Source of the DNA: BM003 sp963783695
GTDB taxonomy: Bacteria > Pseudomonadota > Gammaproteobacteria > Steroidobacterales > BM003
Assembly (NCBI GenBank): GCA_963783695.1
Contig: CAWAOM010000001.1
Span: 1,054,001 to 1,118,000, forward strand
Direction of reading: 5' to 3'
Length of the DNA: 64,000 nucleotides
In this document: piece by piece, positions 35,561-45,480 of the stretch
How positions within the stretch are numbered: the stretch's first letter is position 1
Layout of the letters: each line of letters opens with the position of its first letter
Notes under the pieces: model-generated
Told to the model about the DNA's origin: nothing
Databases searched by the model: none
What the model saw: only the letters and a program-made list of their open reading frames with translations
Position numbers and translations under genes: made by a program

Positions 35561-36049
35561 TTGAGCCCTCTCACTGCATCGACTCCGACCGCGAGTCTCG
35601 CACGGCGACTCGCTGCGATGATCTACGACTCGCTATTGCTGGTCGCGCTGTATTTCGTCATGACCGCAGTGTTGCTGTATTTCCGCGATGGCGAGGCAAT
35701 TCCGCCAGGGAGCCCCGGATATCTTGCGCTACTGGTCGCGGCTTGCTGGGCGTTTCATGTGATTTTCTGGCGCCGCGGCGGCCGCACGCTTGGTATGCAG
35801 TCATGGCGGCTGCGCCTGGTGGATGAACATGGACACATCCCGCCAACACCAAAACTGCTGGCCCGCCTCGCATACGCTACCGCGCCCCTGGCGCTGATGG
35901 CTTTTGGCATATTCTGGCTACCGCTCGGGTTGTTTGCCCTTGGATATGTCTGGGTCTTATTCGACCGCGATGGTCTTGCCTGGCATGACAGGCTGAGCGC
36001 CACACGCCCGGCAGTCGAACAACCGCGCCGCCGTTCCCGGCAGCGCTGA
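35561..36049 (+). CDS. RDD-family membrane protein
   Basis: 162 residues from a TTG start. The RDD pattern is present: LARRLAAMIYDSLLLVALYF, then RRGGRTLGMQSWRLRLVDEHG, and the closing FDRDGLAWHDRLSATR. Three to four membrane segments. Function is unsettled; some RDD proteins affect Na+/H+ exchange. It starts 7 bp after the M14 gene and ends 3 bp before convergent lptG, so it belongs to the plus-strand group. Confidence 0.88.
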   Translation: MSPLTASTPTASLARRLAAMIYDSLLLVALYFVMTAVLLYFRDGEAIPPGSPGYLALLVAACWAFHVIFWRRGGRTLGMQSWRLRLVDEHGHIPPTPKLLARLAYATAPLALMAFGIFWLPLGLFALGYVWVLFDRDGLAWHDRLSATRPAVEQPRRRSRQR

Positions 36050-36051
36050 CA

Positions 36052-37119
36052 TCAGCGCAGACGCACCAGGCCGACCAGCGTCACCAGTCCAAGAGCCAGC
36101 GACGGCGCCCATGCGATCAGCATCGGGTCGATATCGAAAACCTGACCGCTGTTGGCAAGTGTTCTGCTGGCAAGAAAGTAGATCAGGCCGATAATCACAC
36201 CGATCGCCATTGTCACGCTGGTACCTGATTCGCGTTGGAAACGAAACGCAAACGGCATGGCGAGCAAGGTCATCAGGATAATGGCGACCGGTCCCGCCAC
36301 CCTGCCCCAGAAGGCAATTTCGTAGGAGGATGCATCGAGGTCATTGTTGCGCAAATAATCAATATAACCATGCAGGTCGCGACCCGTCATATTGTCCGGA
36401 TAGACCTCGGAGAAACGGATCAGCTCGGGACTGATCCCGGCCGACAGCTTGCGGGTCTCCTCGGTGGATGTCTTGAGCTGGTTCTGATCGAGCCGGGTCT
36501 CGACAATGCCCTTGAGCGTCCAGCGCTGGTCGGGGCCGAGCGTGGCCGATTCGGCGCGCCCGACCCCGGTGAGGTTACGTTCATCGTCAAAGTCGAACAC
36601 GTAAACACCTCCACCCCAGTTACGTTCCGAGCGCGGACTCGCGTTGATTATCAGGCCCTCGTGCATCAGCCAGATACTCTGCTCTGCGCTGAGGTTGAGA
36701 TCCGCATATTTTGCGAGTGCGCGCTGCTGTTCCGCATAGCGCTCGAGCGGTGGCGCAATGAACTCCCCCAGTGCAGCATTGAGCAATGCAATCAAAAGCC
36801 CCACTGCAAAAACCGACATGGCCAGACGCAAAGGCGTAAATCCGGCGGCACGCAGTACGATCAGTTCGCTATGAGCGGCGAGCCGGCTCAGACCAAAAAG
36901 CGCACCGAGCAGCGCCGCAACCGGCATGAATTCGAAAGCCCGTTGCGGCAGAACGAGCAACACAAAAGTGAGCGCGTCGGTGATGCCAAAAGTACCCTTG
37001 CCGACATTGTCCAATTGGCCGACGAATGTGATCAGCCCGGACAGGGCCAGTAACACTGCTACGACCAGCAAGACACTGGACATGACCGTGCGGAGAATAT
37101 AGCGGTCGACAATCAGCAT
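36052..37119 (-). CDS. lptG: LPS export permease LptG
   Basis: 355 residues from MLIVDRYILRTVMSSVLLV, with three N-terminal and three C-terminal membrane helices around a periplasmic beta-jellyroll (residues about 120-270). With LptF and LptB2 it forms the inner-membrane ABC machine that extracts lipopolysaccharide for transport to the outer membrane. The longer open frame to 37200 overlaps lptF and has no membrane-protein start. The chosen ATG comes 4 bp after the lptF stop. Confidence 0.94.
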   Translation of the reverse strand: MLIVDRYILRTVMSSVLLVVAVLLALSGLITFVGQLDNVGKGTFGITDALTFVLLVLPQRAFEFMPVAALLGALFGLSRLAAHSELIVLRAAGFTPLRLAMSVFAVGLLIALLNAALGEFIAPPLERYAEQQRALAKYADLNLSAEQSIWLMHEGLIINASPRSERNWGGGVYVFDFDDERNLTGVGRAESATLGPDQRWTLKGIVETRLDQNQLKTSTEETRKLSAGISPELIRFSEVYPDNMTGRDLHGYIDYLRNNDLDASSYEIAFWGRVAGPVAIILMTLLAMPFAFRFQRESGTSVTMAIGVIIGLIYFLASRTLANSGQVFDIDPMLIAWAPSLALGLVTLVGLVRLR

Positions 37120-37123
37120 GCTG

Positions 37124-38212
37124 TCACCGCACAACCTCGCGCCGTGGCCGGCGCCGGCTGCGTTCCTGCCACCACAGCATAACGGCCGCGACGGCGACAA
37201 TCGAAACCGGAACCCAGTAGATGCCCACCGCGGATGGAAACATCTCGCGCTCCACCCATGAGCGCGTGGCTTCGGTCAGGTTGCTGTAAAGAACGTAGAT
37301 AAGGATACCGAGTGCAATCCGGCCGTAGCGGCCCTCACGCGGGCTTGCCCGGCACAGCGGTACGGCGATAAGGGTCAGCGCAAACAACGAAAGCGGCGAC
37401 GACAACCGCCATTGCAGTTCCGCCTTGTGCGATGGGTCGGCGGAGCCAATCAGGCTCGCAGTCGGCATCAGCTTTGGCAGCTCGGTGTTGACCTTGCCCG
37501 ACTTTACCCGCACGGGGATTCCATGCTCGGCGAATCGAATGACCTGGAAATCAACCGAGCCCGGCACACCTTCATAGCGCTCACCGTCATATAACAACAT
37601 AGTGCGCAGGCCGCTGTTCTCGTCCTCGGTCACCCGGCCACGCCGGGCCACTGCCGCCTCCACCCGCTGCTCGGTCCGCCGCTGCAGGAACAAATTCCGC
37701 AGCAAGCCCTGGTCATCGACCCGCTCGACGAAAACCACCGCGCCGTCGGTATTTTCGGTGTGGAAGCGGCCTGGTTCGAGGCCCCCGCGGTCAATCAACT
37801 TAGTGGCATCTGCCTGGATCTGGGCCGTGGCAAGCAGGGACTGCGGAACGACGACCAGTGTCAGCCAGCCCAGCAACAGCGCCAGCATTGCAGCGAACAA
37901 CAGCAGCGGACGCAGAATTCGTGCATTGCCTACGCCGCAGGCGTAAATCGCCGTCAGCTCACTGTCCCGATTGAGCCGTCCCAGCGCCAGCATGATCGCC
38001 ATCAGCAACGCTACCGGTACCAGCACACTGACGTATTGAACCGAAGTCAAACCAAGCAGCGCAAAGACCGCATCTTTCGGCAACTCTCCGCTCGCCGCCT
38101 TGCCCAACACGCGGGCGAACTGATTTGTCACCAGCACAAACAACAGGATCGCGGCCACACCGAGCCATGTGCGGAAGACTTCGCGAAGAATGTAGCGATC
38201 AAGAATTGCCAC
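37124..38212 (-). CDS. lptF: LPS export permease LptF
   Basis: 362 residues, partner of LptG, with the same layout: helices at 15-120, a periplasmic domain, then helices at 265-350. Key stretches are ILDRYILREVFRTWLGVAAI, LNRDSELTAIYACGVG (the coupling-helix region contacting LptB) and LQWRLSSPLSLFALTLIAVP. The start is GTG at 38212. It is divergent from pepA across 207 bp, the usual gammaproteobacterial arrangement. Confidence 0.94.
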   Translation of the reverse strand: MAILDRYILREVFRTWLGVAAILLFVLVTNQFARVLGKAASGELPKDAVFALLGLTSVQYVSVLVPVALLMAIMLALGRLNRDSELTAIYACGVGNARILRPLLLFAAMLALLLGWLTLVVVPQSLLATAQIQADATKLIDRGGLEPGRFHTENTDGAVVFVERVDDQGLLRNLFLQRRTEQRVEAAVARRGRVTEDENSGLRTMLLYDGERYEGVPGSVDFQVIRFAEHGIPVRVKSGKVNTELPKLMPTASLIGSADPSHKAELQWRLSSPLSLFALTLIAVPLCRASPREGRYGRIALGILIYVLYSNLTEATRSWVEREMFPSAVGIYWVPVSIVAVAAVMLWWQERSRRRPRREVVR

Positions 38213-38419
38213 GATGACGGCTCACAGTCGTTTAGCCCGGCGGGTTCTAATCTAGTACACTAGGCGCCCATTCAGTGTCCCGAATGGTATTGGTTTTGTG
38301 CAAGTCTACGCCACCGGGTCACACTCGCTAAAACTAAATTAAAACAAAAGCTGAACCGCTCGGGTACGAGCCGGTCAGCGTAACGCGCGGCCACGGCGAC
38401 GTGGACGAAGGGAGCAGAT

Positions 38420-39907
38420 ATGCAGTTTCACGCCACCAGCGGTGCGCCCGCCCGCCAGAAGACCGACTGTGCGATTGTCGGCATATTCGAGAAACGCGAG
38501 CTGTCCGCGGCCGCGGCCGAACTCGACAAGTCCAGCAAAGGCGCTATCAGCAAGGTTCTCGCCCAGGGTGATCTCGGCGGCAAACGCGGCGAGACGCTGT
38601 TGTTGCGTGACATTGCAGGCCTGAACTGCGCCCGCCTGGTGCTGACAGGGCTTGGCAAACGCAGCGAGCATGATGCGCGCAACCATCGGCGTGCCCTGGG
38701 TGCAGCAATGAAAGTCATTGCCGCGACATCCAGTCGCAATGCGCTCAGTTTCCTCGGCTGGGATCCTGCAGACAAATCTGAGTTCCACAGAATCGGCCGC
38801 GATACCCTGCTGGTGGCCAATGAGGCAGCTTACCGATTCACCGAAATGAAATCGGGAAGCTCGGAGCCCGCACCGAAGCTGACCCGGGTTGGCATCGGCG
38901 TCCCCAGCCGGAGCGCTGCGAATGCAGCGCAAAGAGGCGCTGAAGAAGGTGCCAGCATTGCGGCGGGCATGAGCCTAAGCAAGGATCTGGCCAACCTTCC
39001 CGGCAATGTCTGCACGCCAACCTACCTCGCCAACACGGCCAAGAAGCTGGCGCGACAGCATCGCAAAATCAGTGCCGAGATTCTTGGCGAAGCCGATATG
39101 AAACGGCTCAAAATGGGGGCTCTGCTGTCCGTGACCCGCGGCACACAGGAACCGGCGAAACTGATAGTCCTGCATTACAAGGGTGCGCAGTCGCAGGCAC
39201 CGGTCGTGCTGGTCGGCAAGGGCATCACATTCGACGCCGGTGGTATTTCGCTGAAGCCGCCGCTGGCCATGGACGAAATGAAATTCGACATGTCCGGGGC
39301 TGCATCGGTGCTCGGCTGTATTCATGCCGTCGCGAGTCTCAAGCTGCCCATCAACCTGGTCGTGGTCGTCCCGACCTGTGAAAACCTGCCGAGCGGTCTT
39401 GCTACCAAACCGGGCGACATCGTTCGCAGCATGTCGGGCAAGACGATCGAGATCCTCAATACCGACGCCGAGGGGCGCCTCATCCTGTGCGACGCGCTGA
39501 CCTATGCGCGGCGCTTCAAGCCGGCCGTAATGATCGATGTCGCGACCCTTACCGGGGCCTGCGTGATTGCGCTCGGGGGGCACCTCACCGGCCTCATGAG
39601 CCCGGACGATACGCTTGCCGGCAATCTGCTGGCCGCTGGAGAGCGCACTGGCGACCGTGCCTGGCGTCTGCCGTTGGCGGAGGAGTATCACGAAGGACTC
39701 AAAAGCAATTTTGCCGATTTCGCCAATGTGGGCGGACGCGAGGGCGGCGCGGTCACCGCGGGCTGTTTTCTGGCAAAGTTTACCGAAGGCGTGTCCTGGG
39801 CCCATCTGGATATCGCCGGCACTGCCTGGAAGGGCGGCGCGCAAAAAGGCAGCACCGGCCGCCCGGTGCCACTGCTCGTCGATTACCTGATCGAGCGCAC
39901 TCGCTGA
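38420..39907 (+). CDS. pepA: Leucyl aminopeptidase PepA
   Basis: 495 residues. The M17 catalytic domain shows VGKGITFDAGGISLKP (Lys and Asp metal ligands), KFDMSGAASVLG and the signature NTDAEGRLIL with catalytic Asp, Glu and Arg. It is a cytosolic two-metal aminopeptidase that trims N-terminal residues from peptides. Some PepA proteins also bind DNA in Xer recombination or in carAB control. GGGAG precedes the ATG. First gene of pepA-holC-unknown-valS. Confidence 0.96.
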   Translation: MQFHATSGAPARQKTDCAIVGIFEKRELSAAAAELDKSSKGAISKVLAQGDLGGKRGETLLLRDIAGLNCARLVLTGLGKRSEHDARNHRRALGAAMKVIAATSSRNALSFLGWDPADKSEFHRIGRDTLLVANEAAYRFTEMKSGSSEPAPKLTRVGIGVPSRSAANAAQRGAEEGASIAAGMSLSKDLANLPGNVCTPTYLANTAKKLARQHRKISAEILGEADMKRLKMGALLSVTRGTQEPAKLIVLHYKGAQSQAPVVLVGKGITFDAGGISLKPPLAMDEMKFDMSGAASVLGCIHAVASLKLPINLVVVVPTCENLPSGLATKPGDIVRSMSGKTIEILNTDAEGRLILCDALTYARRFKPAVMIDVATLTGACVIALGGHLTGLMSPDDTLAGNLLAAGERTGDRAWRLPLAEEYHEGLKSNFADFANVGGREGGAVTAGCFLAKFTEGVSWAHLDIAGTAWKGGAQKGSTGRPVPLLVDYLIERTR

Positions 39908-39916
39908 CGATCCGGA

Positions 39917-40348
39917 ATGACCCGCGTCGATTTCTACGTTCTCGAATCCAGCGGGCCGACGTCGCGACACCGCTGTGCGTGCAGGATCGCGGAAAAGGCT
40001 TTCCTGCTGGAACACCGCATTTACATTCATGTGGGTAACGAGCGCGAGGCACGCGCCATCGACGATTTGCTCTGGAGTTTTCGCGGAGGCAGTTTTATCC
40101 CGCACGCAGTGGTGACACCGCAAGAGGTTCATGGTGAAGCCGTGCTGATCGGGCACGATCCCGAAACGGACCCCACCGAAACCGACCTCCTGATCAACCT
40201 GGCGGATGAAGTCCCGATGTTTTTCAGCCGCTTTGCAAGAGTGGCCGAGGTGGTATCGGAGGACGCGTCGAGCCGGGCGTCCGGGCGTGACAGATTTCGC
40301 TTTTATCGCGACAGAGGATACGATCTGCGCACGCATCAGCTGCGCTGA
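39917..40348 (+). CDS. holC: DNA polymerase III chi subunit HolC
   Basis: 143 residues: VDFYVLESSGPTSRHRCACR, IAEKAFLLEHRIYIHVGNER and the acidic DPTETDLLINLADEVP, typical of chi. It links the clamp loader to single-strand binding protein at the replication fork. Ten bp after pepA and 10 bp before the next gene, in the conserved pepA-holC-valS order. Confidence 0.93.
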   Translation: MTRVDFYVLESSGPTSRHRCACRIAEKAFLLEHRIYIHVGNEREARAIDDLLWSFRGGSFIPHAVVTPQEVHGEAVLIGHDPETDPTETDLLINLADEVPMFFSRFARVAEVVSEDASSRASGRDRFRFYRDRGYDLRTHQLR

Positions 40349-40358
40349 GGAAAATTGC

Positions 40359-40688
40359 ATGGCCTGGTGGAATAAACCGGACACACTGGACGAGACCAGC
40401 GAGGATGATATTCCGGTTCTGACCGAGGCGCTTAGTGCCGAGGAGATTGCCGAGCTCGAGGGCGCCATTGTCGCGCCGCCGAGCTATGAGATCAGTGAAG
40501 AACAGGTGGCAGAAATGCGCGCCGATCTCGCCGCGCGAACCTATGACCTGGCCGATCAACTCGTGCACACCGCGTTCAGGGATATGGAGGCGGCTTTGTT
40601 CGAGCAGGTATCAAATCGCCTGCGCGAGGAACTACCGGTATTGATCGAACGGGTTCTCGGCGATCATCTGAAACAGGACCCGGAGTAG
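40359..40688 (+). CDS. Uncharacterised acidic protein between holC and valS
   Basis: 109 residues, strongly acidic, mostly helical: MAWWNKPDTLDETSEDDIPV, then EALSAEEIAELEGAIV, and QVSNRLREELPVLIERVLGD. GAGG lies 7 bp before the ATG. Short helical proteins of unknown role are common between holC and valS. No membrane segment. Name not known to me. Confidence 0.85.
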   Translation: MAWWNKPDTLDETSEDDIPVLTEALSAEEIAELEGAIVAPPSYEISEEQVAEMRADLAARTYDLADQLVHTAFRDMEAALFEQVSNRLREELPVLIERVLGDHLKQDPE

Positions 40689-40778
40689 ACATTCGCCGGT
40701 CCCATCCCCATCCATCGCGGTAATTCTTATACTCAGGGCTGCCCGCTACCAGCCCGTTTAGCTGTGGACTAAGAGGTC

Positions 40779-43559
40779 ATGGAGAAATCATATTCACCCG
40801 CCGCCATTGAGGCGCACTGGTACAAACGCTGGGAAGAATCCGGCTACTTTGCTCCGTCCGGCAATGGCGAGCCCTATTGCATCATGATCCCGCCGCCGAA
40901 CGTTACTGGCACGCTGCACATGGGACATGCGTTTCAGTACACCATCATGGATGCGCTGACCCGCTATCACAGGATGTGCGGACGCGACACCCTGTGGCAG
41001 CCAGGCACCGATCACGCCGGAATCGCCACCCAAATGGTGGTCGAGCGACAACTAAACAACGAGGGACTTAGCCGGACGGATCTTGGCCGTGAGGCGTTCG
41101 TGCAGCGAGTCTGGCAATGGAAGGACGAATCGGGCGGAGTAATATCGCAACAGCTGCGCCGGCTCGGGGCATCCGTGGACTGGAGCCGCGAGCGCTTTAC
41201 CATGGACGATGGATTGTCCGCGGCCGTCACCGAAGTCTTCGTGCGTCTCTATGAGGAAGGCCTCATCTATCGGGGTAAACGGCTGGTCAATTGGGACCCG
41301 GTCCTGCATACCGCATTGTCCGATCTCGAGGTGCTTGCGGCAGAGGAACAGGGTCATCTCTGGCATTTGCGCTATCCGATCAGCGACAGCGACCAGCATC
41401 TGGTGGTGGCAACCACGCGCCCGGAGACCATGCTCGGAGACACCGCCGTCGCCGTTAACCCCGAGGACGAACGCTATCGCGCACTGATTGGCCGCGAAGT
41501 GACACTGCCGCTCGCCGGGCGCCGGATCCCCATCATTGCCGATGATTATGTCGATGCGGAGTTTGGCAGCGGCTGCGTGAAAATTACCCCGGCACACGAC
41601 TTCAACGATTACGAGATCGGCCAGCGCCATGGTCTCGAGATGATCAACATTTTCACTGACGATGCCGCCCTCAACGACGAGGCTCCCCAGCCCTACCGCG
41701 GACTGGACCGATTTGCGGCGCGCGAACGCATTATCCGCGATCTCGAACAACAAGGGCTGCTGGAGCGAATTGACGATCATCGCCTGATGGTCCCGCGCGG
41801 CGATCGCAGCGGCACTGTCGTCGAGCCTTACCTGACCGACCAGTGGTATGTGCGGGTCGAACCGCTGGCGCAAGAAGCGATTGCTGCAGTTGAAAACGGC
41901 AAAATTCGCTTTGTCCCGGAGAATTGGAGCAAGACTTATTTCGAATGGATGCGCAATATCCAGGACTGGTGTATCAGCCGCCAACTCTGGTGGGGGCATC
42001 GCATCCCGGCGTGGTACGACGAGGATGGCAATTTCTACGTCGGTCGCAGCGAGCAGGCGGTTCGGGAAAAACATGATATTCCCGCCGATCAGGCGCTGCG
42101 CCAGGAAGAGGATGTGCTGGATACATGGTTTTCATCCGCGTTGTGGCCGTTCTCGACGCTTGGCTGGCCGGAGTCGACTGACGCACTGAACAAGTTCTAC
42201 CCGACCAATGTGCTGGTAACCGGCTTCGATATTATATTTTTCTGGGTTGCGCGGATGATCATGATGGGGCGTAAATTCATGGATGATGTGCCGTTTCATG
42301 AGGTCTACGTCCATGGCCTGATCCGCGACCACGAAGGCCAGAAAATGTCGAAGTCGAAGGGCAACGTCCTCGACCCGATTGACATCATTGATGGCGTCGA
42401 TCTCGACACCCTGCTGGCGAAACGGACCAGCGGCCTGATGCAGCCGCATCTCAAACCTCGTATCGAAAAAGCGACGCGCAAGGAATTCCCGCACGGTATC
42501 GAGCCTTACGGAACCGATGCAATGCGATTCACCTTTGCCGCATTGGCCACTACCGGGCGCGACATTCGTTTTGACCTTGGCCGGGTCGAGGGCTATCGCA
42601 ACTTTTGCAACAAGCTGTGGAATGCGTCGCGGTTCGTCTTGCTTTACCTCGATCAGTCGGGCGACGGCAACGACGCCAAGCAAACCCCGGCGCTGGCGGA
42701 AAAGTGGATCCGGTCGCGGCTTTCGGTCGCAATATCTGCGGTTCATGACAACCTCGCCACCTATCGGCTCGATCTCGCGGCAAAGGCCATCTACGAGTTT
42801 GTGTGGTACGAGTTCTGCGACTGGTACCTCGAACTCGCAAAACCGGTGCTCAATGATGCCGGAGCTGCCAGCGGACGACTGGCCGCCACCCGTGCCTGCC
42901 TCGTCGATGCGCTGGAAACTTCGCTGCGTCTGCTGCACCCGTTGATGCCGTTTGTAACCGAAGAAATCTGGCAACGGGTCGCGCCACTTGCCGGTCGTGC
43001 TGGCGACACAATCATGCTGCAGCCGTTTCCGGCGGCCGCAGACTATGCTCGCGACGAAGATGCCGAACGCGAAATGCAGTGGCTGCAGGGCTTCATACTC
43101 GGAATACGCCAGATACGCGGCGAAATGGACATCTCGCCAGGACGGCGGCTACCCGTTCTGGTTCTTGATGCCTCGGCGGACGACCGCCAGATGCTTGCGA
43201 CCCACTCGCCGCTGCTGCAGGCACTGGCGCGAACGGAGTCGATCGACATCATCGATGACGAATCCGCAGCTCCCCCCGCCGCGACCGCGCTGCTCGGTAC
43301 CACCAAATTACTGGTACCGATGGCCGGGCTGATTGACGTGGAGGCAGAGTGGTCGAGACTACAGAAACAACGCGAAAAACTGCAGTTTGATCGCGAGCGT
43401 GCCGATCTGAAACTGCAAAACGAGTCCTTCGTCGATCGCGCTCCGGCAGCGGTGGTAGCAAAAGAAAGACAAAGGCTGGCCGAGCTTGGTGGCGCGTTGG
43501 CCGAACTGGACGAGCGGCTGCAAAAACTCGAGGCGCTGCGGTCGGAAACCGCGGACTGA
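40779..43559 (+). CDS. valS: Valyl-tRNA synthetase
   Basis: 926 residues, class I. The HIGH-type motif PNVTGTLHMGHA is near residue 40, KMSKSKGNVLDP near residue 523, the editing (CP1) domain between, and the WCISRQLWWGHRIP stretch near 398. The C-terminal 65 residues form the tRNA-binding coiled coil (WSRLQKQREKLQFDRERADL). AGAGG precedes the ATG. Complete. Confidence 0.98.
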   Translation: MEKSYSPAAIEAHWYKRWEESGYFAPSGNGEPYCIMIPPPNVTGTLHMGHAFQYTIMDALTRYHRMCGRDTLWQPGTDHAGIATQMVVERQLNNEGLSRTDLGREAFVQRVWQWKDESGGVISQQLRRLGASVDWSRERFTMDDGLSAAVTEVFVRLYEEGLIYRGKRLVNWDPVLHTALSDLEVLAAEEQGHLWHLRYPISDSDQHLVVATTRPETMLGDTAVAVNPEDERYRALIGREVTLPLAGRRIPIIADDYVDAEFGSGCVKITPAHDFNDYEIGQRHGLEMINIFTDDAALNDEAPQPYRGLDRFAARERIIRDLEQQGLLERIDDHRLMVPRGDRSGTVVEPYLTDQWYVRVEPLAQEAIAAVENGKIRFVPENWSKTYFEWMRNIQDWCISRQLWWGHRIPAWYDEDGNFYVGRSEQAVREKHDIPADQALRQEEDVLDTWFSSALWPFSTLGWPESTDALNKFYPTNVLVTGFDIIFFWVARMIMMGRKFMDDVPFHEVYVHGLIRDHEGQKMSKSKGNVLDPIDIIDGVDLDTLLAKRTSGLMQPHLKPRIEKATRKEFPHGIEPYGTDAMRFTFAALATTGRDIRFDLGRVEGYRNFCNKLWNASRFVLLYLDQSGDGNDAKQTPALAEKWIRSRLSVAISAVHDNLATYRLDLAAKAIYEFVWYEFCDWYLELAKPVLNDAGAASGRLAATRACLVDALETSLRLLHPLMPFVTEEIWQRVAPLAGRAGDTIMLQPFPAAADYARDEDAEREMQWLQGFILGIRQIRGEMDISPGRRLPVLVLDASADDRQMLATHSPLLQALARTESIDIIDDESAAPPAATALLGTTKLLVPMAGLIDVEAEWSRLQKQREKLQFDRERADLKLQNESFVDRAPAAVVAKERQRLAELGGALAELDERLQKLEALRSETAD

Positions 43560-43561
43560 TC

Positions 43562-44470
43562 GTGTTAGCGAATGCAATAGCGCGGCTAAATGAAATTGTC
43601 GTCGGGAAGGAACTCGAGATCCGTCTGTGCCTGACCTGCCTGGTCGCGCGCGGACATCTGCTGATAGAGGATCAGCCGGGTGTGGGCAAAACCACGCTTG
43701 CGCATGCGTTGGCGCGGGTGCTCGGGTTGACTTATCAGCGTATTCAGTTCACCAGCGATCTGCTGCCGGCGGACGTGATCGGCGTTTCAGTTTTTGACCG
43801 GGAGTCTTCCAGCTTCCAGTTTCACAAGGGGCCGATTTTCTCGCAGCTCATCCTCGCCGACGAAGTCAATCGCGCGAATCCCAAGGCACAGAGCGCGTTG
43901 CTGGAAGCGATGGAGGAAGGTCAGGTTACCGCCGATGGCAGCACTTACCCGCTGCCAGCGCCTTTTTTCGTGATTGCAACGCAAAACCCCAGCCACCAGA
44001 TTGGGACCTTCCCGCTTCCGGAATCGCAGCTGGACCGGTTCCTGATGCGTATTCAGCTTGGCTACCCGGACGCCGCAGTCGAGCGCGCCCTACTGACGGG
44101 CCGCGACCGCCGTGATCTGCTGCAGGAACTCGAACCGGTGCTCGATCCCGCGACACTTGCAAAAATGCAGCAGCATGTGCCTTCGATTAATGTGGCGCCC
44201 GCGCTACTGGACTACCTGCAGGCGCTGATAGCCTACAGTCGCGAGGCGCCGGTATTCGAAACCGGGCTGAGTCCGCGCGCCGCGATCGGCCTCCTTCGCG
44301 CCGCCCAGGCCTGGACAATGCTAGCCGGAAGAAAAAGTGTTCTACCGGAAGATGTTCAGGCTGTGCTGGCAGCGGTTGCGGTACATCGGCTACGCACGGT
44401 AGCGGACGGCAACGGTGAGGACGGTATGGATATTGGTGAATACCTGCGCCAGGCGGTGCCGGTGCCATGA
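43562..44470 (+). CDS. MoxR-family AAA+ ATPase
   Basis: 302 residues from GTG 43562. Walker A DQPGVGKTTLAHALARVLG, Walker B QLILADEVNRANPKAQSALL, and the MoxR stretch FFVIATQNPSHQIGTFPLPE with sensor and arginine regions. MoxR ATPases act as chaperones for partner proteins, often with DUF58 and von Willebrand factor proteins. It starts 2 bp after valS and overlaps the DUF58 gene by ATGA, so the three-gene unit may be read through from valS. Confidence 0.93.
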   Translation: MLANAIARLNEIVVGKELEIRLCLTCLVARGHLLIEDQPGVGKTTLAHALARVLGLTYQRIQFTSDLLPADVIGVSVFDRESSSFQFHKGPIFSQLILADEVNRANPKAQSALLEAMEEGQVTADGSTYPLPAPFFVIATQNPSHQIGTFPLPESQLDRFLMRIQLGYPDAAVERALLTGRDRRDLLQELEPVLDPATLAKMQQHVPSINVAPALLDYLQALIAYSREAPVFETGLSPRAAIGLLRAAQAWTMLAGRKSVLPEDVQAVLAAVAVHRLRTVADGNGEDGMDIGEYLRQAVPVP

Positions 44471-45480
44471 GGCAGGCGACGCTCGGAAAGAGCGTCGGAC
44501 GCCCGTCACCGCAGCGCAAGCGGCGGGCATGGCCGCAAAAACTTCGCCAGCGAATCGCGGCGTGGGCACGACGCCGGCATGGCGAGGATCGCGAACCGGT
44601 TACGCTGCACAAGCGTCGTGTCTATATTCTTCCCACCCGCGCTGGCATCACATTCGCCGTGCTGTGTTTCGTAATGCTGCTGGGCGCCCTGAACTACGAC
44701 AACAGTATGGGCCTGGCGCTGGCGTTCCTCCTCTCATCCTCTGCCCTGGTGGCAATGCACCAGTGTCATCGCAACCTGCTCGATGTGGTCTTGCGCTCGG
44801 CAGCCATCCGCCCTGTATTTGCTGGCGAGACAGCACGTTTCAGAGTGCTCATCGATAATCACGACTCGCGCGCGAGATATCAGCTGCAACTGCGCCTCAA
44901 TGAGACCACCGGCGTGGCCGAGGACATCGCGGCCGAAGAGTGTGTCACATTGGAATTGCCGCTGCCCACCGATACGCGGGGTCGTTTGCGGGTCGAGCGA
45001 TTCAGCGTCACGACTTCGCAGCCACTGGGGCTTTTTCGGGCATGGTCATGGATCCACCTGCCACTCGATTGCATCGTCTACCCTGCTCCGGCGGCATCCG
45101 CGACAGCCGCCCCGCCACGCGACAGCCAGGCCGGTTCGACCAGCGGCCATGCCGAAGGCGACGAGGAATTTTCCGGTCTCCGCCCGATGCGCCCCGGTGA
45201 TTCGCCGCGGCGCGTCGCCTGGAAAACCGCTGCCCGCGGACTCGACCCGATGGTCAAACAGTTTGTCGGAGGGAGCCAGGCGCCCCTCTGGCTGCGCTGG
45301 GACAGCGCCACCGCGGCCGACCGTGAACAACGCATCGCGATACTGTGTCGCTGGGTCCTGGATGCCGACCGCAGCGGACGCACGTTTGGCCTCGACTTGC
45401 CCGGCGCCCGGATCGAACCCGGTGGCGGGCGGCGGCATCGGCACCGCTGCCTGCAGGCACTGGCGCTGTTACCGGCATGA
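44467..45480 (+). CDS. DUF58 membrane-anchored protein
   Basis: 337 residues. A basic N-terminus and two membrane helices (residues 60-98: AGITFAVLCFVMLLGAL, MGLALAFLLSSSALVAM) are followed by a domain with the DUF58 signature GLRPMRPGDSPRRVAWKTAA near residue 238. Family role is unsettled but it is nearly always beside MoxR. Overlaps both neighbours by 4 bp. Confidence 0.9.
   Translation: MRQATLGKSVGRPSPQRKRRAWPQKLRQRIAAWARRRHGEDREPVTLHKRRVYILPTRAGITFAVLCFVMLLGALNYDNSMGLALAFLLSSSALVAMHQCHRNLLDVVLRSAAIRPVFAGETARFRVLIDNHDSRARYQLQLRLNETTGVAEDIAAEECVTLELPLPTDTRGRLRVERFSVTTSQPLGLFRAWSWIHLPLDCIVYPAPAASATAAPPRDSQAGSTSGHAEGDEEFSGLRPMRPGDSPRRVAWKTAARGLDPMVKQFVGGSQAPLWLRWDSATAADREQRIAILCRWVLDADRSGRTFGLDLPGARIEPGGGRRHRHRCLQALALLPA

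Noticed and set aside
38975..40468. 497-codon minus-strand frame opposite pepA
   Set aside because: It mirrors the pepA/holC coding strand. The plus-strand frames have full family motifs, so this is a shadow.
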